A stretch of DNA of 64,000 bases from Ilex aquifolium (GCA_951799425.1 OX637403.1:29552811-29616810); one strand, 5' to 3'; numbered from the stretch's first letter, positions 46,604 to 59,200 are shown. Translations and numbers: made by a program. The notes: generated by a model from the sequence alone, not told the origin.

Positions 46604-48132
46604 TACCTATTTATACTACTAATAAAAGTATCTTAACATGAAAAACTTTTGATTCACTATTTTACCCTCATAAAGAATTAAAAAGATCACTCTATCCTTC
46701 CACATTTAATATATAAATTACCATCATATCCTTATGCATTTAAATCTATATTTATACTACTAATAAAAGTATCTTAACATAAAAAACTTTTGATTCACTA
46801 TTTTACCCTCATAAAGAATTAAAAATATCATTCTATCCTTCCACATTTAATATCTAAATTACCATCATATCCTTATGCATTTAAATATCTAAATTACATA
46901 TAACATTACTTTAAATTATATATTCCCTATGTATAAATGTCAATTTTTATGAAATTTTGATTGATTATATTATTCTTAAAAAATATATGCATCATTATAA
47001 GTTTTAACAAATATTCAAAAAAACCATCAAAAATTCAATCAATATAATATTACTTGCCTTATTTATAAAGATAATATTATGACTACATATTTATATTTTA
47101 TTTTTCAAATGAATACATATTTATATTTTATTTGTCATCAAAATGTTTAACCCTTTCATTTTTAAGATAAAAAAATAATGTATATATAATTTTATATAAT
47201 TTTTTAGTCGCAATAAACTTTTCAGACTGTGTTAAGATTTATGCGAAAACTCAATTTTTTTTAAATATTTAATATGCTTTATAATATATATTATATCATT
47301 GTATATTAAATTTTATTATAATTAACCTAGATAATCCTAAATAAAGTAAGATTCTAAAATGATTGGTATATTAATAATTATTTTTATTTTATTCAATGAT
47401 TTATAAGTGAAATCTTAATCAAATTAATTTTCTAATTATCTATTCTCTATTTATAAATGTCAATTTTTATGAAATTTTTTAATTGATTATATTATTCTTA
47501 AAAAATATATGCATTATTTTATGTTTTAACAAAATATTCAAAAAAATCTTCAAAAACTTCATCAATATAATATTATTCATCTCATTTATAAAGATAATAT
47601 TATGACTATATATGTATATTTTATTTTTCATCAAAATGTTTAACCATTTCATTTTTAAGATAAAAAATAATGTATATATAATTTTACATGATTTTTTAGT
47701 CACATTAAACTTTTTAAACTGTGTTAACATTTTATGTGAAAGCTTGAATTTTTTTAAAATTTTAATACGATTGGTATATTGATAATTATTTTTTTTTTAT
47801 TCAATAACTTATAAGTGAAATCTTAATCAAGTTAATTTTAAAAAATTTAAATTTCAAACATAACTAAAAAATCACTTTCAATTACAAAATTATAGAAACA
47901 AAATAGAACTTTAATTATTTATTTTCTTTTTTTATTATTTTTCTTAAAGTTAGAACAACAACTCTTGAAAATATACAAAGTTTTCAAAAAATTTATAGTG
48001 GAGTATGAGAGATGAAAAAATAAGTTTGGAAAATTTGAGATGATGTTTAATTCAAGTACACAGATACCAATATTTATTTATTTATTTAAAAAAAAAAATT
48101 ATTCACGTACAACGCACGTGGTGCATTGCTAA
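46604..48132 (+). mobile_element. Helitron-like element, about 1.5 kb
   Basis: The left end CTATTTATACTACTAATAAA followed by AGTATC resembles plant Helitron 5' ends (TC-TATACTA-TTAATAAAA). The right end has a hairpin-capable CACGTACAACGCACGTG at about 48104-48120, then GTGCATTGCTAA, ending CTAA before T, as Helitrons do (CTRR). Immediately inside the left end a 141-bp segment is duplicated in tandem (46610-46750, 46751-46890). A further 520-bp-period duplication follows (about 46920-47330 and 47440-47830). It is extremely AT-rich with no helicase frame. The exact first base is uncertain. Confidence 0.6.
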
Positions 48133-48733
48133 TATTAATAAAAAATATAGGCCTGCTTACGGTACAATAACAACCTAAATTATTTAAATCTCAATTTATC
48201 TCACGACTTTCATTTCAATTTTTTTTACACAATAAATATGCCTTTTTCATTTGACTTTTTAACTATGGTACATGTTTAAACCGTACTAACCTTTTAACCA
48301 TACCTATTTTTTCACCACAATAACCTTTAACCACAATAGAAAAACAATAATACTATTCGGTCCTATTTTGCTGACCTAGACAATCACAGTTATTGAACTA
48401 CTAGTGAAACCCAATAAATACTGGAGTTTACTGTCAATCCGATAGTTATGAATGATTATGTTAGCAAATTAGATCAATAAATTACGTCTAAGTAGCATTT
48501 ATTATAAACTTTTTTTCTTTCCCTTAGCGCGGAAGGAGTCAATGGGCCATCCTGCATCCTCCATACTTTCCAGGAAACAGCAGAAGAAGCTCCGTCCACC
48601 ACATTTAAATTCTGCACCTCAAGAGGCTGAAATTATAGGAGAGCGAAAACCTGATCCTCTTACATAATCGACACACAAAAACGTTTATTAGTTCCAAAAA
48701 AATAGCCCCTACTATTTCAAAGGGTGGAGGAAA
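48133..48733. other. Upstream region of the 751-aa membrane protein gene
   Basis: AT-rich sequence and the likely promoter and leader. No distinctive TATA box or known motif was identified with confidence; the last 200 bp become more GC-balanced. Confidence 0.45.
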
Positions 48734-50989
48734 ATGAGCTACTGCAATTGCGACTCGAATTATTGCTATGATTACGAGGCCGAGATGCAAAAAATTTACG
48801 ACTCACCTATGCCATGGATCGGCATCTATGTTGCAGCAGCATCTCTAGTTTGCTCGGTCGCAATGGCGGGAGATGTCATCAATGGGTTCCGCCGCAAAAA
48901 ACTATGGTTCCCATGCAAGATTTTCACTGTCAATGCTGCTTCCCTGACAGTAATAACTGTGGCGATGAAGCTGCCATTGGATCTTAGTACTGCTATGTGG
49001 GGCGTTACAGACAGGCTTGCAAAGCTTAGTAGCACTGTTTTGATGACCACTGTGATGGGTCATTCTATGACATCTTTCGCCTCCATGGATGACAACTCGA
49101 TTCTCATGAACATCACAGCATTGGGTATTCTTGTAATCACCATTATTGTAAATGTTTGTATTGAAATGCGGACTGCTGAAATTGATTCCAGTATATGGGC
49201 TGAAGAAGTAGTTGTTATCATTGCCATGCTTTTTTTGTTGGTAACATTGAGTTTCTCGGTTTTGATGGTTCCAACTGCTAAAAGATATTTGGAATTGAAG
49301 TACCACGAAAAAGCTTCAGATGAAGAATTAGTGGAATCAAGAAAGCTTACAGTTCAAAAACTGAGAGAAGTGGTGGAAAAATATTGGGTGATGGCAGAAA
49401 CTGGTGGCCCCCAATTTGTTATGGCGCGCTCTGTGACATGCACTACTTCAGGAGTCATCTGTCTGCTCACCGCTCTCACTTTAGCCGAAGGAGTCATCCG
49501 AATGAACTTGGTATATAGCTACTTCAGAAGGATTGGTTCGAATTATGGGTGGACAACCACATTGATTTTAGTGATTCAATCTATCGGGGTGGCAGTGGGT
49601 ACTGTTTCCCCAACATTTAGATGGTTCATTGCCATCAGTTTTAAGTGCTCAAACATAGATAACATCATCTCCCAAAATGAATTCAAAACCGAGAAGTATT
49701 GGATCCAGAGGCTTGTAGAGTGGAGAGAGAGACCCTTAACTCTGCGAATTCGGGGTCTAGAATCTAGAAAACTTGTTCAGGATACAAAAAATCTACTTTT
49801 GAGCTTGTGTATTGGTGTGCAGATTGCCATTGTAGTAGCTAGCAAAGTAGTTCGACTTATCTCCATTTTCTCTGCAATCCCATTCCTTTCATGTTTTCAC
49901 CGTGGCAGGAAATTGAAGAGGAAGTTTATATCTGAACCTGATGCCTCACCTAATCAAGGAATTTCAGAACCAGAAACTGGCACAGATCTGGATCTTAGTA
50001 ATTATGTTCTGCAACTTGAAGGAGAGGTAAAACTGCCGAAAAGAATTTTGAAGAATATATGCCATGAAATGAACCAATTGATTCAGATGGGTGAAAAGCA
50101 ACAGCCAAAAAATCTAATGGAACTTCTACGGAAATCGAATAGCTTCAAAGGGGTAACCGAGTTCGACAGTGGTGAAGTTCCACATATACATTCTGAAAAA
50201 CTTCCTCATTGCTGGACTTTGCCCTTGGTGACCTTGACGAGCATCGCCATTGCACTTCCCAACATTGAGAATCATATGGTGGACCGGTTGCGAAGTAGTG
50301 TGAGTGAAGGTCTTTCGTATGCCAACCTTGTAGAGGAAACCTTGTGCTCCAAAGGAGATTTGTTAACCATAAAATATGCAGCAGATGTCGTATGGGCAGG
50401 AGTTAAATTTTATCGCAAGTGGCTCAATGTGGATCTCCAAAAAATGTCGATCAAAGGTAAAAGCTCCAAGGAGACTCTTCGAATGCTAGCTGACATGGCT
50501 GAAATGAGTGTCAAGGAGTTCAAGACAAACACAACTGGAAGTTTGATGGAGAACCCTCTTAACTGGCCGGTCAAAATCATAGCTGCTAATTCAATGTACA
50601 GAATTAGCCGAAGTATGCTCTTGGATTATGAAGGCAGTAACAACCAGATGGATGAGAAATTGTTTAAGCAATTATCTGTTATAATTGCGGATATATTGGG
50701 TGCTTGCCTTACCAATTTACCGCGTGTTATAACTAGAAAATGTTATTCTAGTGCTATAGAGAAGAGGGAGCAGAGTGTCAGGCAAGCAGCCTGTCTCCTT
50801 GGTGAAACTGAAGGGATTCTAAACATCCTTCAACAGCATGAACTTCCGAGTTTCAATGTTGATCAAGGGGAATATATTGATGAGTGGCGCGCATTAATGA
50901 AGAACAAAAACCCCTCAGCTCTAGTTTCTTCATCCAATAATGAGATAGCTTCTTCTGGTTATGGCGAGTTGCATGTAGTTATTGAGTAG
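48734..50989 (+). CDS. Uncharacterised plant multi-pass membrane protein, intronless
   Basis: An uninterrupted 751-codon frame (stop TAG), the only intact gene in the repeat array. The N terminus is short and Cys-rich (MSYCNCDSNYCYDYEAEM). Hydrophobic segments at about residues 29-47, 64-80, 124-144, 158-180, 237-257, 275-300 and 353-385 suggest about seven membrane spans. From about residue 390 the protein is soluble, charged and mostly helical (for example PKNLMELLRKSNSFKGVTEF and WPVKIIAANSMYRISRSML). I recognise the general look of a eudicot family of uncharacterised membrane proteins that begin with IYVAAASLVC and RKKLWFPCK, but know of no function and see no catalytic or transport motif. 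Intact frame over 2.25 kb implies recent or current selection. An intronless gene in a repeat array could be a retrocopy, but no poly(A) or duplication was found. Confidence 0.85.
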   Translation: MSYCNCDSNYCYDYEAEMQKIYDSPMPWIGIYVAAASLVCSVAMAGDVINGFRRKKLWFPCKIFTVNAASLTVITVAMKLPLDLSTAMWGVTDRLAKLSSTVLMTTVMGHSMTSFASMDDNSILMNITALGILVITIIVNVCIEMRTAEIDSSIWAEEVVVIIAMLFLLVTLSFSVLMVPTAKRYLELKYHEKASDEELVESRKLTVQKLREVVEKYWVMAETGGPQFVMARSVTCTTSGVICLLTALTLAEGVIRMNLVYSYFRRIGSNYGWTTTLILVIQSIGVAVGTVSPTFRWFIAISFKCSNIDNIISQNEFKTEKYWIQRLVEWRERPLTLRIRGLESRKLVQDTKNLLLSLCIGVQIAIVVASKVVRLISIFSAIPFLSCFHRGRKLKRKFISEPDASPNQGISEPETGTDLDLSNYVLQLEGEVKLPKRILKNICHEMNQLIQMGEKQQPKNLMELLRKSNSFKGVTEFDSGEVPHIHSEKLPHCWTLPLVTLTSIAIALPNIENHMVDRLRSSVSEGLSYANLVEETLCSKGDLLTIKYAADVVWAGVKFYRKWLNVDLQKMSIKGKSSKETLRMLADMAEMSVKEFKTNTTGSLMENPLNWPVKIIAANSMYRISRSMLLDYEGSNNQMDEKLFKQLSVIIADILGACLTNLPRVITRKCYSSAIEKREQSVRQAACLLGETEGILNILQQHELPSFNVDQGEYIDEWRALMKNKNPSALVSSSNNEIASSGYGELHVVIE

Positions 50990-51399
50990 CACGCTTGGCT
51001 ACGGGCAACAAGGATTTTGAGGGCATATCTTTCTTTTGCATTATGGAGTGGTAGAAAGCTGGTGGTTTGTAGCTGTGATTTATAGCTTCCTGTGGTTTAT
51101 ATCTATGAAATTTATAGCTTCTTGTCCTTTACAGCTATGTAACGTTTCTCTGATCCTGATTGTAAACTATATGAGCTAGGCTGAACATGTAACAAGCTAT
51201 AAATAATTGGTCTCTATATATTTTATTCGAAGTATCAGCATTTGCATGATCAAGATCTATGAAATAAAAACACAGGAAGCACCCAGTTTTCACTTAAAAT
51301 TTTTGTATAGTTTCAGACATTGTGTGAATGAATTGTCATCATTCATACATTACCATTGTTCATGCATGCAATTCAAAAGACTATCATGCTATAACAGAT
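50990..51399. other. 3' flank of the membrane protein gene
   Basis: Probable 3' UTR with short repeated phrases around TTATAGCTTC and TGTGGTTTATA. No gene is seen. Homology to the array starts at about 51400. Confidence 0.5.
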
Positions 51400-52034
51400 T
51401 TGATATTGATTGGAACAACGTTGTTTTGATTCAAAATAATATCATTTTGTTAATGTCGTTTTGATCAACAATAGAAAGGGGAGGTTGAAGTGCCTTGATT
51501 TTTATGTATTGTGTTTGATATCGGTTTTCTACTAATTTGATAGGAATCGTGTAATAGCTGCAATGCACATGTTTGACAGGTATCTGCACATTGCACATAG
51601 CGAAGAGATTAAAGGCTGAAGAGTTCTTCTAGTAGTAGAATGGTCAATATTATGCGTGAACTGGTAGTAAAGGCCCGAAGGGTTAAATGATTCATAGTTG
51701 GGCTAGTACACACTCTAACGGACTCTCTTGATCTCTTTGTTTGTATTGCTTGACAAAGAAGAAGAAGAAAACCGTTATAGTACTTTACAATTGCTCTCTT
51801 TTCTTGGAGGGCAAGGGTATCCCTAGTCTAGAATAGTCCCCGGCCATGATGGGTTGTCCCCTATTTGTTAGGATTGCATGAGAGAATATTTAGTTATTAG
51901 AGACTACATTTCTTAGATGTGACGTAATCTTCTAAAAATTGGTGACTCTTTTTGGATAAGACTCGGTCTAAGTAATTTTTTCTTCTGTCACTCCTTAGAC
52001 TTCCTGGGCCGTCTAGATTGTTTTTATGGGCCTT

Positions 52035-52177
52035 TTACCTTTGGTTGGCCAACTCTGCCTTGGCTTGGAATGAGCCCCTCTGGGCCAGGGAGAACGACCC
52101 AAAAGAAAAGATGAGCCCAACATAGCCATCAGAGGGGCTCATTCCAAGCCAAGGCCGAGTTGGCCAACCAAAGGTAA
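52035..52177. repeat. Near-perfect 48-bp inverted repeat (fold-back)
   Basis: Arms 52035-52082 and 52130-52177 are reverse complements with one mismatch in 48 (both contain GGCTTGGAATGAGCCCCTCT or its complement); the spacer is 47 bp. The paralogue at about 41779-41870 has a single arm followed by the spacer in opposite orientation. Confidence 0.9.
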
Positions 52178-54720
52178 CTTGCTGGGGCAATGCTTTCGAT
52201 ACATGTGGGATTTGTTTCTGTGTTCTGACATTGCTAAACTTTTCCATGGTAGATTCTCCATTAGAAATTTATCAAAACTAAACTATTCCTTCCATGACAT
52301 CTAACTTTCTGGCTTCCATGGCTGTTTTCTGCTGAAGTTCTTTATCATATTTTCAAAGCAGAACTAAAGCTCTGCAGGAACAACGGCTCACTAGTTCAAT
52401 TCTCAACTAATGCAAAGAAAATTCTGCTCACCAAAATGATGAAATTAGTGCAATTATACAAATCTATGTTATTTACGTGTGGATGGATCTTCTTGGGTGG
52501 TGGTTCTGGTGTTTGGTAGATTGTGTGTTTCTGTACAAGATATTACTTCTTGCTTTGGTTTGGGAAAGACTTGACTTTGAAAACACATATTTTTTTTTTT
52601 CAACGGTCAGGTGTGAATGTGTGATCGGATTAACTTACACATACCTCGACTAATCTTTTTCTCGGTTCAATCAAAGGTAGGTCATCCACGCCGATACTAA
52701 GGTATTCATGAGAGATAAATCCTCATGATATGACCCAAAAGAATTGCCAAACTTTAAACTAAGAATGTCTAGATTTATAGTTCATCTATATTATCACTTG
52801 AGTTACTTTGAGGTTAACATATCTATTTGTTTAGCTCTCAAAGCTGGCATTATGTGCCTCATTTTTATCCAAACACCTACTTTTCAATCACTTGTACATT
52901 ATCTTCTTGTTCTTGTTGAAAAAAAAAATAATCATTACAAAAATCTATGACAAAAAAAACTTATAGATATACGATATACTCCCCCCCCCCCAAAAAAAAA
53001 AAAACATATAGATAATGCTATTTTGCCACTCCGGGAAACCCACTTTGCTCGAAATTTTTTGAAGAAAAATGTTATTTAGATCTAAAAATTTAATATAATT
53101 TACTGAGTTAATAATGTGGTTTCATTGTAAACGTTAAATTAACAATATGTTTTAATACTACAATCAATCCAAGAGGTATAGTGAATTAAGGAAATAAAAA
53201 CACTATTCTTGCATGTTGTGACACTATTCTTCTCATTTTTATATATCTTTTTTTTTTTTTTTTTGTGAATTTTAAGTGGAATTTAAAACATGTTTTTACT
53301 TTGAGATGCATGTTGATTGTTCAAAACTCTTTACTATACCATAAAAGACCTGCACGAATAAGAAGGTATTTTATTGAGATTGATCATAAAAATCACAAAA
53401 AAAAAAAAAAAATGCATGCATTAGTCATGCATTAGTAGTTGATAGGATGTAAGACTAGAACTATCCAAGTAGAGAACATATTCTAGTGCAGTGCAGGCAT
53501 AAAGCTTCTATAATTGAAAGGTGTAGCTGATGTGGTAGTATTGTCAATAAGCGTCTATGCTGCAATTAAATTCACCGGCATTATTTGTTTATGTGATTAT
53601 CATATATGATTTTCGATCAATATTTTTGTTATAACGGCCCCGTTTGAAGTTGATTTTTTTGAGTACAAAATAGAAGTTTGAAAAGTAAAATGAAAAAATC
53701 ATTAAAAAAGCAATTGCCAGCAAAGTAATGGTGGCAAGATAAAATAGATGTTGCTGGTGATGATGAAGAATGACGAATATAGAGTTTTTTTACGGTAGCA
53801 AATGTAGAGTCTATTGGGTCAAGCAATGATCTTATGTCATTGACATTAAATGTGAATCAATAAGTTTTTCTTAGATAGTTGTTTGGAAATTGAGGTGGTT
53901 GTTTCTTCTTAGACCAAAAAAATAAAAGAGGAAAGAAAAAGTGAGGATTACAAACTAGGGAAATAAAAACACTCGCAAGTGATAATGAGGAATGGCAAAT
54001 GTGGAGTCTTTATTACGATGGCAAATGTAGAGTCCATTGGGTTAAGCAATGATCTTTTATCATTGACATTAAATGCGAAGAATAAAGTTTTTCAATGTTG
54101 TTTGAAATTTGAGGTGATTGTTTCTTCTTCAACCAAAAAAATAAAAGAGTTAAAAAAAGGGGAGATTACATACTAGAGAAATAAAAACACTATTCCTAAC
54201 ATTTGCTTAACTCTATATTATTTTTATAATTATGAATTTATTTAAATAAAAATTTAGTTAATGTGTGTGATTTTCACATGTGAAGAAATTATTTAATAAC
54301 ACCATGGACTGACAAATGTTATTGTCCCTGCATTGCACGGGGTACTACTAGTTGAACAAAAAAAAAATTGTATTATTGAGACTTAAAAAACTGATTTCAA
54401 CCGTGCAACTTTTCAGAATGTCTGTAACGGTAGATCAATAAAATAAGTATAATGTACTATTTAATTATAAAATCTAGATGAATCACCCGTCCATCTAATA
54501 AAATGCATGCGTGTATTAGTATAGATAGGATCAAATTATTAGGCAACACTATGGTATTGTACCAAATTTTTTTAATTTTTTGAGATCAAGTTATAATTTT
54601 TGAAGTATAATTTATAACTACAGAAGGCATAATCAATCTCAAAATGTAATGATCAAATATAAAAATTATAATTTATAAAAGTCAAATTACAACTTAAAAA
54701 AAAAAAGGGAAAATAATTAC

Positions 54721-55506
54721 TGACGAGTCCAAATTTGACTGGGCTGAGCCCAACTTGAACGGACTGAAAAAGCTCAAAGAAGATACTATTCGGTGCTGGG
54801 CCGTGAAACAATACGGAGGGCATAAAGGGAATTAGGCGACCGCAGATCAATACGGAGTCCAAAGAACCCAAGCCTAGGGACCAAGGGGCGCCGCCCATGT
54901 GGGCGCCTACCTACCCCTTGGGTCTCCTCCTCCTCCTTTGTCTCTTGACTCCAATGAAGGCCACCACTCCAACTCAAGCCTAGTCCAGCTCAGGACCCTC
55001 CCCGACAGAATAGGGACACAAGGGAGAAAATATCGGGATACGCACCAGAGATCGAATCCTACCATGAATATACTTGCCAAAGTGGAGGAGTCCTACCTAA
55101 ATTGTACTTACTAAATTGTAGTGACCGCCTCACCGCTTCATTACACCTATATAATGTAAGCTCTCTCCACTTGGAGAGGCATCTTGTGATTTACACACAC
55201 CACACCTCCTTGAGACCTCTACACCAAGCCTCTCTCCACCGAGAGCTTTGCCTCTCTACACCAAGTCTCTCTCCCACAATACACTGTAACTCTCCGGAGT
55301 ACCATTATTCATCAATAAAGAACACCAGACCACCGTTGTCGTTCCCGAAAGTGGACGAAGGTCATCCGAGACCGAACCACTATAAATCTCTGTGTTGATC
55401 TCTTATTTACTGATTTGTCATTGATTGCTTGTTAATTGCTTATTAATCACACTTGTTTGTATACTTGACTGTTGATCTTGCACGAAGACGATTTTGTGCA
55501 TCATCA
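54721..55506 (+). mobile_element. Solo LTR, 786 bp
   Basis: Perfect 5-bp duplication ATTAC at 54716-54720 and 55507-55511. The insert begins TGACGAGTCC and ends TGCATCATCA (TG...CA). It has a TATA box (CTATATAAT, 55147-55155) and a polyadenylation signal (AATAAA, 55314-55319) in LTR order, so it reads on the plus strand. No primer-binding site, gag or pol flank it. The paralogous site in unit 2 (about 58910) is empty. It is richer in G and C than its surroundings. Confidence 0.9.
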
Positions 55507-55974
55507 ATTACAACTCACTATGTAATTACCAAATTTACTTTTAATATTCACGAATCTAAATGATAAATGAATAAATTATGTTAAACTAGTCAAATAAGTG
55601 AGGTGGGGATCAAAAGATTGGAGAAGTCCTCCATTGAATTGAATGGAGTGAGACAGACAGGTTCGTAAAGCCGAATTATCAGGAAGAAGAGCGGCCCCAC
55701 CCTGAAACAAAGATGTATGTCATATGTACATATAGATGATTCTTCCATGAAAGTGTTGGGTGCCCAAAGCACACGTCGACTTTCTGATGTACTTTGCCGG
55801 CAATGTAAAATTATTTGACGTGTGAAACACTCCGGTGGAAGACCTCAAGTCAACCAACTTGACTAGGAAAAGTATAGCTACCTCTTTTATTTTATTTTTT
55901 TAATTTTTTTGGTGGGCGGCGTTTAATTTTTTTTTTTTAAATCTCTTTAACATTACTAAAAAAAAAAAAAAGTT

Positions 55975-56215
55975 AACTACAAGGGAATTACTTCCCTCAA
56001 AACTATTCCTAGCTCCTTTAGGGAGGCAATTCCCATTTCGAGAAGTGTTGTACGTACCGGCCTCTTAATATGTGCAATGGTTAAATCAGGACTCACATAG
56101 TTAGTAGGGAGTTGAACCCACACCTAAGGCTTGGATAGAGTTCCTCCAGTCAATGGAGACTCGTCCTACTAACCAAACTGTACCGACACCTAAGAGACTG
56201 GCCCCAAAAAAATTA
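55975..56215 (-). mobile_element. Antisense tRNA-derived SINE module of the array unit
   Basis: Read on the minus strand: GGGGCCAGTCTCTTAGGTGT, A box GTACAGTTTGGTTAGTAGG, B box GTGGGTTCAACTCCC, then a body ending in AGGGAAGTAATTCCCTTG and an A/T-rich tail. Copies lie at 59340-59575, 63530-63760 and, split by a hAT insertion, 44905-45000 plus 45514-45650. As all units share it, it was part of the unit before amplification. Confidence 0.65.
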
Positions 56216-59200
56216 TACAAAAAAAATTCTGCTCAGCAAAATGATGAATTTAGTGCAATTATACAAATCTATGTTATTTACGTGTGGATAGATCTTCTTG
56301 GGTGGTCGTTCGGGTGTTTGGTGGATTGTGTGTTTACGTACAAGATATTACTTCTTGCTTTGATTTGGGAAAGACTTGACTTTGAAAACACATCTATTTT
56401 TTTTTTCAATGGTCAGTTAAGGTTAGTTTACACACATCTCGACTAATCTCCTTCTTAGTCCAGTCAAAGGTAGATCATCCACTACAAGACTAAAGTATTC
56501 ACGAGAGATAAATCCTCATGATCTGGCCCAAAAGAATTGTCAAGCTTTAAACTATGAATGTCTAAATTTACAGTTCATATATATTATCACTTGAATTACT
56601 TTGAGGTTAACATATCTATTTGTTTAGCTCTCAAAGCTGGCATTTTGTGCCTCATTTATAACCAAACACCTACTTTTCAATCACTTGTACATTATCTTCT
56701 CGTTCTTGTTGAAAAAAAAAAATCATTACAAAAATCTATGACAAAAAAAACTTATAGATATAAGATATCTGCCCCCCCCCAAAAAAAAAAAAAAACATAT
56801 AGATAATGGTATTTAGCCACTCGGGAAACTCTCTTTGCTCCAAATTTTTTGAAGAAAAATGCTATTTAGATATAAAAATTTAATATAATTTACTGACTTA
56901 ATAATGTAGTTTCATTGTAAACGTTAAATTAACACTAAGTTTCAATACTTAATACTAGGACCACCATCAATTCAAGAGCTATAATATTTTGCTCATTTTT
57001 TAATTTTTGTAATGCTATGTTGGAAATCATAACAACATTAACAATTTTTCTACTACACTGGATAGACTGCAAATATTTTTGAATGAAAATGCCTAATCTT
57101 TGGTAAAAATAGATAAAGAGACATAAAGATGAATTTCAAATACAAACCTATCACACTTTTTTTTTAGAAAGCGATTAATAGCAAAGTAACGGTGACATGA
57201 TAATATAGATGTCCCTGGTGATGATGATGATTGACAAATGTGGAGTCTTTGTTACGATCGTAAATGTAGAGTCTTTTGGGGTCAAGCAATGACCTTTTGT
57301 CATTGACATTAAATGTGAATGACTAAGTTTCTTGTAGAAGGTTGTTTGAAAATTGAGGTAGTTGTTTCTTTAGGAAAAAGAAAAAGGGAAGATTACACAT
57401 TAAGGAAATAAAAACACTATTCCTGCATGTTGTGACACTCCTTCTCATTTTTATATGTCTTTTTTTTGTGTGTGTGAATTTTAGGTGGAATTTAAAACAT
57501 GTTTTTACTTTGAGATGCATGTTGATTGTTCAAAACTCTTTACTATACCATAGAAGATCTACACGAATAAGAAGGTATTTTATTGAGATTGATCATAAAA
57601 ATCACAAAAAAAAAAAAAAAAATGCATGCATTAGTCTTTCATTAGTAGTTGATAGGATGTAAGACTAGAACTATTCAAATAGAGAACATATTCTAGTGCA
57701 GGCATAAAGATTTTTTTAAAGGTGTAGCTGATGTGGTAGTATTGTCAATAAGCGTCTATGCCGCAATTAATTTCACCGGTGATATTTGTTTATGTGATTA
57801 TCATATATAGTTCTCGATCAACATTTTTGTTATAACGGGCCTGTTTGAAGTTAATTTTTTTGAGTGCAAAATAGAGGTTTGAAAAGTGAAATAAAAAAAT
57901 CATTAAAAAAGCGATTGCGAGCAAAGTAATGGTGGCAAGATAAAATAGATGTCGCTGGTGATGATGAAGACTGACGAATATGGAGTTTTGTTACGGTAGC
58001 AAATGTAGAGTCTATTGGGTCAAGTAATGATATTCTATCATTGACATTAAATGTGAATGAATAAGTTTTTCTTAGAATGCTGTTTCGAAATTGAGGAGGT
58101 TGTTTCTTCTTAGACTAAAAAAATAAAAGAGAAAAGAAAAAGGGAGAATTACAAACTAGGGAAATAGAAACACTCACAAGGGATGATGAGGAATGACAAA
58201 TGCAGAGTCTTTATTACGATGGCAAATGTAGAGTCTATTGGGTTAAGCAATGATCTTTTGTCATTGACATTAAATGCGAATAGATAAGTTTTTCAATGTT
58301 GTTTGAAAATTGAGGTGATTGTTTCTTCTTCAACCTAAAAAATAAAAGAGTTAAAAAAAAGGAAGATTACAAACTAGAGAAATAAAAACACTATTCCTAG
58401 CATTTGCTTAACTATATATTATTTTTATAATTATGAATTTATTTAAATAAAAATTTAGTTAATGTGTGTGATTTTTACATGTGAAGAAATTATTTAATAA
58501 CACCATGGATTGACAAATGTTATTGTCCATGCATTGCACGGGGTACTACTAGTTGAACAAAAAAAAATAGTATTATTGAGACTTAAGAAACTGATTTCAA
58601 CCATGCAACTTTTCAGAATGTCTGTAACGGTAGATCAATAAAATAAGTATAATGTATTATTTAATAATAAAATCTAGATGAATCACTCCATCCATCTATT
58701 AAAATGCATGTGTGTCTTAATATAGAAGAGGACCAAATTATTAGGCAACACTATGGTATCTTACCGATTTTTTTTTAATTTTTTGAGGTCAAATTATAAT
58801 TTTTGTAGTGTAATTTATAACTACAGAAGGCATAATTAATCTCAAATTGTCATGATCAATTATAAAAATTATAATTTATAAAAATCAAATTACAACTTGA
58901 AAAAAAAAAATTATAACTCACTATATAATTATCAGATTTACATTTAATCTTCACTAGTTTAAATGATAAATGAATAAATTATGTTAAACTAGTCAAATAA
59001 GTGAGCTGGGAATCAAAAGAATGGAGAAGTCTTCCATTGAATCGAACGGGGTGAGACATACAGGTTCGCAAATAGCCAAATTAGCAGGAAGAAGAGCGGC
59101 CCCACTCTGAAACAAAGTGTATGTACATATAGATGATTCTTCCACGAAAGTGTTGGGTGCCCAAAACACACGTCATTTGACGTGTGAAATACTCCCGTGG

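Larger units (their letters stand above)
51400..56215. repeat. Array unit 1
   Basis: Second copy of the compound repeat, about 10.3 kb to the right of unit 0. It contains block 1 (51400-52060), a segment absent from unit 0 (52200-52516, matched by 60771-61020), block 2 with two 222-bp repeats, and block 3. A solo LTR interrupts it at 54721-55506. The junction to unit 2 (about 56215) joins GGCCCCAAAAAAATTAT to an AAATTCTGCTCAGCAAAATG segment. No gene was found. Confidence 0.78.

Noticed and set aside
47479-47730. AT-rich open frame in the Helitron-like element
   Set aside because: Composed almost only of Ile, Asn, Lys and Phe, as expected from AT-rich non-coding DNA.
41200-52060. Direct repeats at 41200-41880 and 51400-52060 as the two LTRs of a 10-kb retrotransposon enclosing the 751-aa gene
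   Set aside because: No TG...CA ends, no target-site duplication, no primer-binding site and no gag or pol between them; homology also continues far beyond into the array unit.
52035-52247. Minus-strand open frame over the inverted repeat
   Set aside because: It is produced by the fold-back arms and is not shared by the paralogous units.
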